Source: Microbacterium enclense
GTDB taxonomy: Bacteria > Actinomycetota > Actinomycetes > Actinomycetales > Microbacteriaceae
Direction: 5' to 3'
Length of the DNA stretch: 64,000 bases
Assembly: GCA_038182865.1 (NCBI GenBank)
Contig: CP116226.1
Coordinates: 1,550,001-1,614,000 of the forward strand
Shown: positions 17,136 to 24,870 of the stretch, piece by piece
Layout: every line of letters begins with the position of its first letter
Numbering within the stretch: position 1 is the first letter of the stretch
The notes under the pieces: model-generated
Told to the model about the DNA's origin: nothing
The model's database searches: none
Seen by the model: only the letters and a program-made list of their open reading frames with translations
Position numbers and translations under genes: made by a program

Positions 17136-17926
17136 GCCGCCTTCTCCTCTGCGCGCACGAGTGCTGCGGCCAGACGCACGACGGCTCGGTGCGTGAGTGA
17201 CCGTCGAGCGTTCCCGCCGGCGTGGAGGCCGGGGTCGAACGGAATCGCGATCACCGGGACGGTGGCGGCCACCGCGATCGCCCGCGCGACCGCATCGCCC
17301 TCGCGAGCGTGGTCGACCAGTGCGAGAGCGACGGTCGGAGATTCGGGCAGCGACGCGATCGCACTCACGACGGAACGCGCATGCTCGGCGGGAGAACGCC
17401 GCGCGTCACTGACGAGGCACACCACGTCGCAGAGCGCCGCGCAGGCGGCGAGGTCGACGACAGGATGCCGCGCCCCGAAGTCCGTGATCGCGACGTCGAA
17501 GAAGCGGGTGATGGGGGCCGCTTCCCCGAGCCAAGCACCCACCGCGTCGTCGTCGTCACGCGGACGCAGAGCGACGATCCCGCCGACGACGTCGAGACCG
17601 GACAGCGCTTCGATGGTCGTGCGCGCTTCCGCTCGCGTCTCATCCGGCGCTACCGGCGAGGCGCCGAGGCGCGCGGCGAGCCCGGTGTCACCGGCCGACA
17701 CATCGACCGCCAGCACAGGATCGCTGCGGCGAGCCGCGACGACGCGGGTCAGCTGGTGGGCGACCGTGCTGGTCCCGGCGCCGGGCGACAATGACAGCAC
17801 GCCGATCCGCCGCGTCGTCGACAGACCGCCACGGATCGCGGCATCCCACGCGGTGAGGTCGATGCGCCCGCTCGCGCCGCTCCCGAACACCGCGGTGGTG
17901 AGGGCGCGGGCGTCGAGCACGCTCAC
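17132..17926 (-). CDS. ParA/MinD-like P-loop protein of the type VII locus, degenerate Walker A
   Basis: 264 residues. The segment IGVLSLSPGAGTSTVAHQL (~40) is where MinD/ParA proteins have their deviant Walker A; here both the signature Lys and the canonical Lys are missing (GAGTST instead of GVGKTT). The rest follows the fold: LAVDVSAGDTGLAARLG, DVAITDFGARH, CDVVCLVSDARR and a late ALALVDHAREGD. MinD-like proteins occur in actinobacterial ESX loci (EspI is one). Without the Lys, ATP hydrolysis is doubtful, so it may be a scaffold or regulator. GTG 17926 overlaps the eccD stop, and its stop overlaps the eccC GTG. Confidence 0.8.
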   Translation of the reverse strand: MSVLDARALTTAVFGSGASGRIDLTAWDAAIRGGLSTTRRIGVLSLSPGAGTSTVAHQLTRVVAARRSDPVLAVDVSAGDTGLAARLGASPVAPDETRAEARTTIEALSGLDVVGGIVALRPRDDDDAVGAWLGEAAPITRFFDVAITDFGARHPVVDLAACAALCDVVCLVSDARRSPAEHARSVVSAIASLPESPTVALALVDHAREGDAVARAIAVAATVPVIAIPFDPGLHAGGNARRSLTHRAVVRLAAALVRAEEKAA

Positions 17927-19272
17927 GGTCGGCCGCCGAACATCGCGAGCAGGTCGGCGTAGACGCCGAGCGCCCCGACGAGCAGGGGCAGGAGGGAGAC
18001 GACCGCGAGAGTCTCGATGACGTTGCCGACCCCGCGCACGCGGGCGCGCACGTGCGGCCGCGGCCGGACGAGCATCAGCACCGCGATGACGGCAGCCGCC
18101 ACGACGGCCACGGCTGTGCCGATCCACGCGCGTTCGCCCGACAAGAGCACCGTCAGCGCCGCTGCGGCGATGATTCCCGCGGCCGCCCAGAGCAGCCAGC
18201 CCTGCGAACGAAGAGGGAACGCCCGGGTGCGCAACGCCGCGACCAGGAAGAGCGCGAGGGCGAGAAGCTCCGTCCAGATCGCCCCCGACAGGGCGAGGAC
18301 GACACCGGTCACACCCATGACCACCGCGGTGGAGGCGACGCTCCAGGTCAGGGCTGCGTAAGCCTCGTCGATCGCGGTGAAGGTCCGGGAGCGCGTCGGA
18401 GGGGACCCCTCGGCGGCGCGCTGGTCGAGATCGGTGAGTCCGGCGGCCGACAGCGCGATCCAGGGCAGCGGACCGGTCGCGAAGGCGGCCACGACACCCG
18501 CGATGGCCGCGGCCGACACGGCGTCCATGCGGGCGAGCAGCAGGCCCAGCAGGACGGAGGCGAGCACCGCACCGAGAGCCCCTCCGGCCGCGGCTCCCCG
18601 GCGACGATGGGCCACCCCGATGGCGAGGACCACCGTTGTCGCCCCGACCGCGACCACCGCGGAGACACCGGCCGTGAGCGCGGCGGTCGAGGAGTACTCG
18701 GTCGACGCGAGCGCCGTCGTCGTGGCGCTCCCAATCGGGAGCGCGAGACCGGCAGCAGCGGCCGCGACGCACACCGACAGGCGACGCAGGCCGCCGAGTC
18801 CGAGCGCGGTCGTCAGGCCGAGGAGGGCGACGGCGACGGCGAGAAGGGTGAACGCGCCCGTCGCCGGCGTCTCCCAGGGTGCCATCCACCCGGCGAGGGC
18901 GAACGCGGTCGCAATCCCCACCGCGCCGGCGATCGTGCGGGCACGGTCGTCCCACCGGTCCGGGCGGGCGTCGTGCGCATCGGCGGCGGCGTCGGTGACG
19001 TCGATCACGACGGGGGGCGGGGGAGCGGCATCCAGGCGGACGAGACGGACGAGCGAGCCGTCGACGAGGTCGAGTTGCTGAGGGGAGAGTGCGATGTCGA
19101 TCTGTTCGCCGTCGGGGGCGACGACTGCGAGGGGACGCGCAACGGTGCCCGCGGTCTCGCCGAGCAGGTCGAGGAGCCGAGGCAGAGCTGCGCCCAGGGG
19201 CTCGGCGCTCGGAACGACGACCTCGGCGCGGCGCTCGGCGCCCGCCACGGTCATGCGGGTGTAGATGCTCAC
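17923..19272 (-). CDS. eccD: Type VII secretion integral membrane protein EccD
   Basis: 449 residues. The first ~85 form a ubiquitin/YukD-like domain (TRMTVAGAERRAEVVVPSAE, then QLDLVDGSLVRLVRLD). After a linker come about 11 hydrophobic helices, the arrangement of EccD, which forms the ESX membrane channel scaffold. GTG 19272 gives the ubiquitin-like domain its normal start and overlaps the previous stop (GTGA); the frame is open a further 33 codons upstream but that part lies within the preceding gene. It sits between the EccB-like stub and the ParA-like protein in one overlapping operon. Confidence 0.88.
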   Translation of the reverse strand: MSIYTRMTVAGAERRAEVVVPSAEPLGAALPRLLDLLGETAGTVARPLAVVAPDGEQIDIALSPQQLDLVDGSLVRLVRLDAAPPPPVVIDVTDAAADAHDARPDRWDDRARTIAGAVGIATAFALAGWMAPWETPATGAFTLLAVAVALLGLTTALGLGGLRRLSVCVAAAAAGLALPIGSATTTALASTEYSSTAALTAGVSAVVAVGATTVVLAIGVAHRRRGAAAGGALGAVLASVLLGLLLARMDAVSAAAIAGVVAAFATGPLPWIALSAAGLTDLDQRAAEGSPPTRSRTFTAIDEAYAALTWSVASTAVVMGVTGVVLALSGAIWTELLALALFLVAALRTRAFPLRSQGWLLWAAAGIIAAAALTVLLSGERAWIGTAVAVVAAAVIAVLMLVRPRPHVRARVRGVGNVIETLAVVSLLPLLVGALGVYADLLAMFGGRP

Positions 19273-19526
19273 GGGGTCACGGCTCCGGTCGGGGTCTGGA
19301 CGGTCGACGATGACTGCGCGCGCTCGCCGAGCAGCTGGGAGACGAAGGACACGCCCACGCACGCGGCGCACGCGACCGCGGCAACGACGATCGCCCCCAT
19401 CAATCGCTTCGCGTGGTCGTTGACGGTGCGGCGCTCGCCGATGTGGCCGTAGAGCAGGGCCGACCCCAGGCGCATGCGCTGGATCTTCGCCTGCTCGATG
19501 AGCACGGCATCGCGCTGATCGGGCAT
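19269..19526 (-). CDS. Small EccB-like single-pass membrane protein (truncated EccB stub)
   Basis: 85 residues: a soluble N-terminus (VLIEQAKIQRMRLGSALLYG ~8-28), a basic patch (NDHAKR), one transmembrane helix (LMGAIVVAAVACAACVGVSF ~43-62) and a short outside tail (SSSTVQTPTGAVTP). The layout resembles only the N-terminal anchor of EccB: a basic helix, then TM. The large periplasmic repeat domain of EccB is absent. The assignment rests on layout and operon position, not a strong sequence match. ATG 19526 shares its A with the stop of the FHA gene (TGATG). No other EccB, EccE or mycosin is in the window. Confidence 0.6.
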   Translation of the reverse strand: MPDQRDAVLIEQAKIQRMRLGSALLYGHIGERRTVNDHAKRLMGAIVVAAVACAACVGVSFVSQLLGERAQSSSTVQTPTGAVTP

Positions 19527-20299
19527 CAGTGGCCCCCCTCTCGGATGGTGAGGATGCGGTCGCCGATCTCGAGGGTCACCGAACCGGGGATCGGGGTGCG
19601 CTGGTGGGCGAGGAGTGGTGTCGGTGCCCCCGCTCCGCGCACGAGCGTGCCGTTGGTCGATCCCAGATCGGTGACCCACACCTGCCGACCGTCCCACTCG
19701 AACCGCACGTGCGACTTCGACAGCGTTCGCGACATGTCGGCCCAGCGGTAGACCTGCGCGGGAGCGTCGGGAGGCGCGACCGGATCGCGGCCGAGCACGA
19801 GCGCGGAATCGAGCGAGAGCCGCTCGCCGGAGTCGAGGGTGAGGGTGGGCGCGACCGCTCGCCGGGCGCGGGATGCCAGAGCCCCCGCGGCTGCGTCGGG
19901 AAACGCGAACGCCGCGATCGCGGGGGCGAACGGATCACGGCCACGTCGCAGGTCGTAGGCGCCCACGCCGCCGGTGACCACGGCCAGAAGCGCACCCCCG
20001 CCGGCCGCGGCGCCCGTCGTGCGCCGGACGAAACGGATGTCGACCGTGGCGGCGCCGAGGGTGCGCCCGGTACGGCCCAGCAGCCACACCGCGACACCGA
20101 GCAGGACCACGGCCGCGGCGATGAGGACCGCGCCGACGGCGAGGAAACCGGCGAGGGAGACGGCGGTTCCGGCGGCGAGCAGGGCCACGGGCATGACGAC
20201 ATCGAGAGCGACCGCGCCGACGATCTGCGTCGCTCGTGCGCGTCGGGTGAACACCAGCGGATCGACGTCGGCGAGCCGCAGAGCGTCGTGCGTGGTCAT
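19526..20299 (-). CDS. RDD-type membrane protein with C-terminal FHA domain
   Basis: 257 residues. After a short N-terminus come two hydrophobic helices and GRTLGAATVDIRFVRR, the pattern of an RDD domain, then a third hydrophobic segment. Residues ~165-255 are an FHA phosphothreonine-binding domain with LGRDP, SKSHVRFEWDG and LGSTNGTLV in the right order. FHA proteins are common in type VII loci of Gram-positive bacteria and couple Ser/Thr kinase signals to secretion. ATG 20299 follows a strong AGGGAGG; an in-frame ATG five codons upstream would place the SD inside the gene. No Ser/Thr kinase lies nearby. Confidence 0.85.
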   Translation of the reverse strand: MTTHDALRLADVDPLVFTRRARATQIVGAVALDVVMPVALLAAGTAVSLAGFLAVGAVLIAAAVVLLGVAVWLLGRTGRTLGAATVDIRFVRRTTGAAAGGGALLAVVTGGVGAYDLRRGRDPFAPAIAAFAFPDAAAGALASRARRAVAPTLTLDSGERLSLDSALVLGRDPVAPPDAPAQVYRWADMSRTLSKSHVRFEWDGRQVWVTDLGSTNGTLVRGAGAPTPLLAHQRTPIPGSVTLEIGDRILTIREGGH

Positions 20300-20428
20300 G
20301 CCGCCTCCCTGCATGTCGACCACCACCTTATGCGGGTCCTCGACCCGGCCCGGGCGGATGGATCGTCCGTGTGGACAGCGCACGGAGACGGCGCCGGACG
20401 CAATCGTCCGGCGCCGTCGTGTCGCGTG

Positions 20429-20740
20429 TCAGCCGATGGATTCGACCGCGGCGCGGGCCTTGCTCAGCGCCGTCTGCGCCGACTCGTCGTTGCGCTCGAG
20501 CGAGGACCGCAGCGTCTGGATGATGCCGCGCACCTCGGCGGCGGCGTTCTTCCACCGCACCTCTTTGCCGTGGTAGTCCTCGGACACCCCGTCGGCCGCG
20601 TAGTCGGCCATCGCGGCCTGCACGTCGCGATCGCGCTGGTCGATCAGCGACTCGAGCTGCGCCGCGACCCGGTTGAAGTTGTCTTGTGCGTTCTGCGAGG
20701 CCGCGATCGAGTAATCGCGGCGATCTGCGTGGTTCACCAT
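20429..20740 (-). CDS. WXG100-like secreted protein with YxG in place of WxG
   Basis: 103 residues, predicted to be a helical hairpin. Helix 1 is SIAASQNAQDNFNRVAAQLE and beyond, with a turn containing DYHGKEVRW, and helix 2 is NAAAEVRGIIQTLRSSLERN. WXG100 proteins carry W-x-G at the hairpin turn; here Y-H-G occupies that place. Length and position in front of the secretion genes fit an ESAT-6/CFP-10-type substrate or partner. It has no signal peptide. It lies 28 bp after the first WXG100-like gene and shares its promoter. Probably it pairs with the neighbour as a heterodimer. Confidence 0.7.
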   Translation of the reverse strand: MVNHADRRDYSIAASQNAQDNFNRVAAQLESLIDQRDRDVQAAMADYAADGVSEDYHGKEVRWKNAAAEVRGIIQTLRSSLERNDESAQTALSKARAAVESIG

Positions 20741-20768
20741 GAGAACGTGTTCCTCTCTTCCCGTGATC

Positions 20769-21101
20769 TCAGCGTGCGCCGAAGCGGGCGGCGTCGAACG
20801 ACGACCCCGACTCGAGGCTCGTCGTCTGGTCGATCATGGCGGTCTCGCCCTCCTGGAAGGAGCGATCCATTCCGGTGATGCCGCTCAGCACGCCGTCGAG
20901 CGAGAGCTTGAGCTCGGCCGAGATCTCATCGGTCCGGGACTTGAAGCGGTCGAAGGCGGCGCGGCCGGCGCCCTGGAACTGACCTTCGAGCGGCTCGGCC
21001 GCCTCGAACAGCTGTCGGACCAGCAGCGACAACTCGTCGCTCGAACCCGACGTTGCCTTGCTGAGCACGCCCAGCGTGCTGGAACCCATTGCGAACTTCA
21101 C
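20769..21101 (-). CDS. WXG100-like secreted protein with FxG in place of WxG
   Basis: 110 residues. The core matches the WXG100 pattern: helix 1 (SDELSLLVRQLFEAAEPLEG), turn FQGAGRAAFDRF (normally WxGxAxxxF), then helix 2 (SRTDEISAELKLSLDGVLSGI) and a Gly/Ser-rich end. Trp of the signature is Phe. GTG 21101 has GAAGGG upstream at suitable spacing; the ATG four codons later has none. It is the first gene of the secretion operon, probably exported as a folded dimer with the next product. Confidence 0.82.
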   Translation of the reverse strand: MKFAMGSSTLGVLSKATSGSSDELSLLVRQLFEAAEPLEGQFQGAGRAAFDRFKSRTDEISAELKLSLDGVLSGITGMDRSFQEGETAMIDQTTSLESGSSFDAARFGAR

Positions 21102-21146
21102 GAGAGCCCACCCTTCGGTCGTGAAACGGGGATGACGAACGTGAAG

Positions 21147-21152
21147 ACACTA
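21147..21152 (-). promoter_or_regulatory. Candidate -10 box of the type VII secretion operon
   Basis: TAGTGT on minus in a locally AT-rich patch (GGAATTAGTGT), giving a ~40-nt leader with GAAGGG before GTG 21101. It is the only plausible promoter before the seven overlapping or closely spaced genes. Confidence 0.45.
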
Positions 21153-21222
21153 ATTCCGTCGGGACGCCCGCGAAAGCCGATGTGGAGGACTCTCCCCAAA
21201 CCCTCATGTTGTGCAGGAAGAG

Positions 21223-21810
21223 TCAGGACCTCTCGCCGTGCGCGTCCTCGCGTGCGGCGGCCTTGGCCGCGCGCTTGAACTCGCGCACCTTCGTCAGCGA
21301 CTCCGGGCTGGTGATGTCGGCGACGGAACGAAACGACCCGTCCTCGCCGTACGGGGCAGCGGCCTCGCGCCATCCCGTACCCGTGAAGCCGCGCTGCTTG
21401 CCCAGGAGCGCGAGGAAGATCTTGGCCTTCTGCTCGCCGAAGCCCGGGAGCGCTTTGAGCCGTTTCAGCACCGTCGCGCCGTCGGGGTCGTCGCGCGTCC
21501 AGATAGCCGACGCATCCCCGCCCCAGTCCTCCTCGATGGCGGCGCACAGCGACTGCACGCGCTTCGCCATCGATCCCGGGAAGCGGTGCACCGCCGGCGA
21601 CTGTGCGAAGGCGGCGGCGAACGCCTCGGGGTCGTCGTGCGCGATGGTCGCGGCATCCATCGCCCCGGTCCGCTCCTGGATCTTCAACGGTCCCGCGAAC
21701 GCGGTCTCCATCGCCACCTGCTGGTCGAGGAGCATTCCGATCAGGAGCGCGAGCGGGTTGCTCGAGAGCAGGTCGTCGGCGGCGGGGTCGTCGGTGATGT
21801 GCAGGCTCAT
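21223..21810 (-). CDS. HhH-GPD-type base excision DNA repair protein
   Basis: 195 residues. It opens with PLALLIGMLLDQQVAMETAF, the helix typical of HhH-GPD glycosylases (an LIGxxLxQQ pattern), followed by a helix-hairpin-helix LKALPGFGEQKAKIFLALLG. The Cys cluster of MutY/Nth is absent, and the substrate base is unknown. The ATG is preceded by GAGAAT with a 6-nt gap and no Shine-Dalgarno, so the mRNA is probably leaderless. It is monocistronic, upstream of the type VII locus on the same strand but separated by that operon's promoter. Confidence 0.85.
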   Translation of the reverse strand: MSLHITDDPAADDLLSSNPLALLIGMLLDQQVAMETAFAGPLKIQERTGAMDAATIAHDDPEAFAAAFAQSPAVHRFPGSMAKRVQSLCAAIEEDWGGDASAIWTRDDPDGATVLKRLKALPGFGEQKAKIFLALLGKQRGFTGTGWREAAAPYGEDGSFRSVADITSPESLTKVREFKRAAKAAAREDAHGERS

Positions 21811-21816
21811 GCGCCC

Positions 21817-21822
21817 ATTCTC
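21817..21822 (-). promoter_or_regulatory. -10 box, leaderless HhH-GPD gene
   Basis: GAGAAT ends 6 nt before the ATG at 21810. Confidence 0.5.
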
Positions 21823-21955
21823 GCGCCGACGGCGCGACGGCGCTCGCCCCCGATCGCGCTCGCGTCGAGGCAGCATCCCGCTGACCTCTCGTCGAGACCT
21901 CGCGGTGGACATGTCAGCCACGTACGGTCTCGTCGGCTCTCCTCCCCGGAGGGCC

Positions 21956-22237
21956 TCACTCCGGCTCGGCGATCCACTTCTCGGCGAAGGGCACGGCATC
22001 CAGGGTGTTCAGGTCGGCCGTTACCTCGGTCAGCTGCTTCTCGAAGTGCTCGACGTCTCCGGCCGGGAGGCGCTTCACGAGCGAGCCGTCGGCCCGCCGG
22101 ATCACGACGTCGCTCACCGAGGGGGCATCGGTCCCCGCGTCGAACAGTCCCATCACCACTGTCGCCGCCCAGCGCAGGCCGTTGCCCGAGCGCTTCTCGC
22201 CGGCGACGCGGTACACCTCGGATGCGGGAGTGCTCAT
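21956..22237 (-). CDS. Small conserved-looking protein of unknown function
   Basis: 93 residues, no recognised domain. Middle part VSDVVIRRADGSLVKRLPAG suggests a beta-hairpin, followed by an amphipathic helix (VEHFEKQLTEVTADLNTLDAV) and an acidic C-terminus (KWIAEPE). ATG 22237 lies directly after GGATGCC, which follows CAGGAT. If transcription starts at the ATG the mRNA is leaderless. An in-frame ATG three codons upstream (Met-Asp-Ala-Met) is an alternative start. It stands alone between the hemA and HhH-GPD genes. Confidence 0.7.
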   Translation of the reverse strand: MSTPASEVYRVAGEKRSGNGLRWAATVVMGLFDAGTDAPSVSDVVIRRADGSLVKRLPAGDVEHFEKQLTEVTADLNTLDAVPFAEKWIAEPE

Positions 22238-22244
22238 GGCATCC

Positions 22245-22250
22245 ATCCTG
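22245..22250 (-). promoter_or_regulatory. -10 box with GGATGCC spacer
   Basis: CAGGAT, then GGATGCC, then ATG 22237. Confidence 0.45.
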
Positions 22251-22397
22251 CCCGACGCGGATGCCGGTCGCGGAGGAGGAGTTCCGGCGGCGGGAGGACG
22301 GATGTCTCGGCCGTGGTCCTCCGCTCCCGGGATCTCCTCCGCAGCTCGGTGGCCCGCAGCCGCCCGGGCCCCGTGGCCGCCCGGGCCCCGCGACGCG

Positions 22398-23732
22398 TCA
22401 GCCGGCGTCGGCGACCGGGCGCTCCACGATGCTCGATGCCGCGGGGTCCGCGACCTCGATGCCGAACAATGCGGAGAGCGCGTCGATGTACTCGTCGGCG
22501 CGGCCCGTCTCGGCGAGCTCGTGCGCGCGGGTGGTCGGGGTGTGCAGCAGCACGCCGACCAGGTGCCGCAGGGCCTGCTCGGTCTGGCCGCCCTCGTCGC
22601 CGCGGGCGCGCACGCGCGCCACCTCGGCGTCGAGCACGCCGAACACGTGCGCCCGCAGGGCGACGACCGCGGGGGTGATGTTCTTGCGCTCGCCCACCGA
22701 GACGAAGCGGCGCGCCGCATCGCGGACGAGGTCGCGCGCGGCATCCGTCGCCTGGAGCTCCTCGAGAGGGGCGTGCAGGCGGATGGTCTCGAGGTCGAGA
22801 AGATCGACGCCGGGGACGGTCGCGACGTCGGGGTCGACGTTGCGCGGGAGGCCGAGGTCGATGACCAGGCGCCGCCCGGAATGACCGACCGGGCAACCGG
22901 CCGTCGCGGGCGCCGCGGCCTCGACCGCGGTGCGACCGGCGGCGTAGGTCGCCGCGCTCACGACGTGGTGCTCGCTCGTCGTACAGGTGATCACGAGGTC
23001 GGCGTGCACCACGGCGGTGGGGAAGGTCTCGGTCGAGACGGCGTGCAGGCCGTGCTTGGCGGCGAACTTGGCGGCGCGGCCCGAGGGGGAGTGCACCGAG
23101 ATGTCTTCGGCGCCCTGGTCGCGGAGGGCGGCGACGGTCGCGGCGGCGTACGCGCCCGTGCCCACGAGCAGCACGCGTTGCGTCGACCAGTCGGCGATAC
23201 GGCTGCTGGCGAGTTCGAGACCGAGACGCACGAGCGAGCGCCCGGCGCGGCCGATCGCGGTGGAGTTCTTCACACCGCGCTGGGCTTCGGAGGCACGCTG
23301 GAAGAGGCGCTCCAGCTCGGCCGACGTGGTGCCCTGTTGCCGCGATTCGGTGAGGGCGCGCCGCACCTGACCGGCGATCTCTCCCTCGCCGACGACGACG
23401 GACTCGAGTCCGGATGCCACCGAGAACAGGTGCTCCGCGACCTCGCTGCCGCCGAGCACCGTGTACGCGCCCTCGAGCTCGCTCGCCGGGACACCCGTGG
23501 CGGCCTCGATCGCGGCGAGAGTGGCCTCGACGCCGAGAGCGACACCGGCGGTGACCGGCTCGTCCATGTCGACGTACGCCTCGAAGCGGTTGCAGGTCGC
23601 GACGACGACCGCGCCCTGGACGCACTCGCCGTGCTCGGTGATCAGGGGCGCGACGGGGGTGCTGGGTACGCTGAGTCGCTCGAGGAGCTCGAAGGACGCG
23701 GTCTTGTGACTCGCGCTGACACACAGCAGCAC
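22398..23732 (-). CDS. hemA: Glutamyl-tRNA reductase
   Basis: 444 residues. First step of C5 heme synthesis: NADPH reduction of glutamyl-tRNA to glutamate-1-semialdehyde. The catalytic Cys is in VVVATCNRFEAY (C47). A Rossmann part around VLLVGTGAYAAATVAALRDQG and the C-terminal dimer domain (residues ~300 on, NITPAVVALRAHVFGVLDAE) complete the usual layout and length. Start GTG 23732 is preceded by TAGAAT with a 6-nt gap and no Shine-Dalgarno. The gene is divergent from hemE, with only 100 bp between, so two outward leaderless promoters share that gap. Confidence 0.96.
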   Translation of the reverse strand: MLLCVSASHKTASFELLERLSVPSTPVAPLITEHGECVQGAVVVATCNRFEAYVDMDEPVTAGVALGVEATLAAIEAATGVPASELEGAYTVLGGSEVAEHLFSVASGLESVVVGEGEIAGQVRRALTESRQQGTTSAELERLFQRASEAQRGVKNSTAIGRAGRSLVRLGLELASSRIADWSTQRVLLVGTGAYAAATVAALRDQGAEDISVHSPSGRAAKFAAKHGLHAVSTETFPTAVVHADLVITCTTSEHHVVSAATYAAGRTAVEAAAPATAGCPVGHSGRRLVIDLGLPRNVDPDVATVPGVDLLDLETIRLHAPLEELQATDAARDLVRDAARRFVSVGERKNITPAVVALRAHVFGVLDAEVARVRARGDEGGQTEQALRHLVGVLLHTPTTRAHELAETGRADEYIDALSALFGIEVADPAASSIVERPVADAG

Positions 23733-23738
23733 CCGCCC

Positions 23739-23744
23739 ATTCTA
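23739..23744 (-). promoter_or_regulatory. -10 box, leaderless hemA
   Basis: TAGAAT ends 6 nt before GTG 23732. It is among the best matches to the TAnnnT consensus in the window. Confidence 0.6.
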
Positions 23745-23819
23745 CGCCCGGGTCTCGCGAGGTCGTCCGGAGAGCCGCTCGACGTCGAGGCATCCCCCGT
23801 GCACCCGTGTGCCGAATGG

Positions 23820-23825
23820 GACAAT
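23820..23825 (+). promoter_or_regulatory. -10 box, leaderless hemE
   Basis: GACAAT, then GGATGCC, then ATG 23833. Confidence 0.55.
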
Positions 23826-23832
23826 GGATGCC

Positions 23833-24870
23833 ATGGCCTCCCCCGACGCGCCCCTGCTCCGTGCCCTTCGCGGCGACCGTCCTGAACGGCAGCCCGTCTG
23901 GTTCATGCGACAGGCCGGGCGCTCGCTTCCCGAGTACCGCGAGCTGCGCGTGGGGACCCGCATGCTCGACGCGTGCCTTACCCCGCACCTGGCCGCTGAG
24001 ATCACGCTGCAGCCGATCCGTCGCCACGGGGTGGACGCCGCGATCTTCTTCAGCGACATCGTGGTTCCGCTGCGCCTCGCCGGTGTCGACGTCGTGATCG
24101 AACCGGGACGCGGGCCGGTCTTCGCCGATCCCGTGCGTACCGCCGACGACGTCGCGCGGATCACCGCGATCGACCCGGCGGACGTGGCCGCGGCCGCGGA
24201 GCCCGTGCGCCAGGCCGTCCGGATGGTCACCGCCGAACTCGACGACGCCGTGCCGCTGATCGGTTTTGCGGGAGCGCCGTTCACGCTCGCGGCCTATCTC
24301 GTCGAGGGCGGTCCGTCGAAGGAGCACCTGCGGGCGCGCGGCATGATGCACGCCGACCCCACCTCGTGGCATCGCCTCGCCGGGTGGCTCGCGAAGGTGT
24401 CACGGGCGTTCCTCGACGCGCAGATCGACGGCGGAGCGCAGGCCGTGCAGCTGTTCGACTCGTGGGCCGGTTCGCTCGCGCCCGCCACGTTCCGCGAGTT
24501 CATCGCCCCGCACTCGCGAGAGGCTCTCGACGGTATCGACGTGCCGCGCATCCACTTCGGCGTCGGCACGGGCGCCTTCCTCGACGACATGCGGTTGGGC
24601 GGCCTCGCCGACGCGGTCGGCGTCGACTGGCGGATGCCGCTCGACGAGGCAGCGGCCCTCGTGGGCCCCGACGTCACGCTGCAGGGCAACATCGACCCGG
24701 CGCTGCTGGGAGCGCCCTGGCCGGTGCTGGCCGCGCACGTCGACGATGTACTCGCGCGCGGTCGCGCGGCCCGGGCCCACATCCTCAACCTCGGGCACGG
24801 CGTGCCGCCCGACACCGACCCGGACGTGCTGACACGCATCGTCGCGCACGCCCACGGGGAACACGCGTGA
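23833..24870 (+). CDS. hemE: Uroporphyrinogen decarboxylase
   Basis: 345 residues. Converts uroporphyrinogen III to coproporphyrinogen III. The signature PVWFMRQAGRSLPEYRELR (~21-39) contains the substrate-binding Arg residues, and the second signature GFAGAPFTLAAYLVEGG is at ~140. Length is normal. ATG 23833 is chosen because GACAAT-GGATGCC leads straight into it; two in-frame ATGs upstream would lie inside or before the -10 box. It overlaps hemY by 4 nt (GTGA). Confidence 0.96.
   Translation: MASPDAPLLRALRGDRPERQPVWFMRQAGRSLPEYRELRVGTRMLDACLTPHLAAEITLQPIRRHGVDAAIFFSDIVVPLRLAGVDVVIEPGRGPVFADPVRTADDVARITAIDPADVAAAAEPVRQAVRMVTAELDDAVPLIGFAGAPFTLAAYLVEGGPSKEHLRARGMMHADPTSWHRLAGWLAKVSRAFLDAQIDGGAQAVQLFDSWAGSLAPATFREFIAPHSREALDGIDVPRIHFGVGTGAFLDDMRLGGLADAVGVDWRMPLDEAAALVGPDVTLQGNIDPALLGAPWPVLAAHVDDVLARGRAARAHILNLGHGVPPDTDPDVLTRIVAHAHGEHA

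Noticed and set aside
13662..18020. 1452-codon open frame on the plus strand opposite eccC
   Set aside because: Its product is a charged, Arg/Glu/Gly-rich antisense translation with no domain; it mirrors eccC and the ParA-like gene, which have clear motifs. High GC removes stops on the opposite strand.
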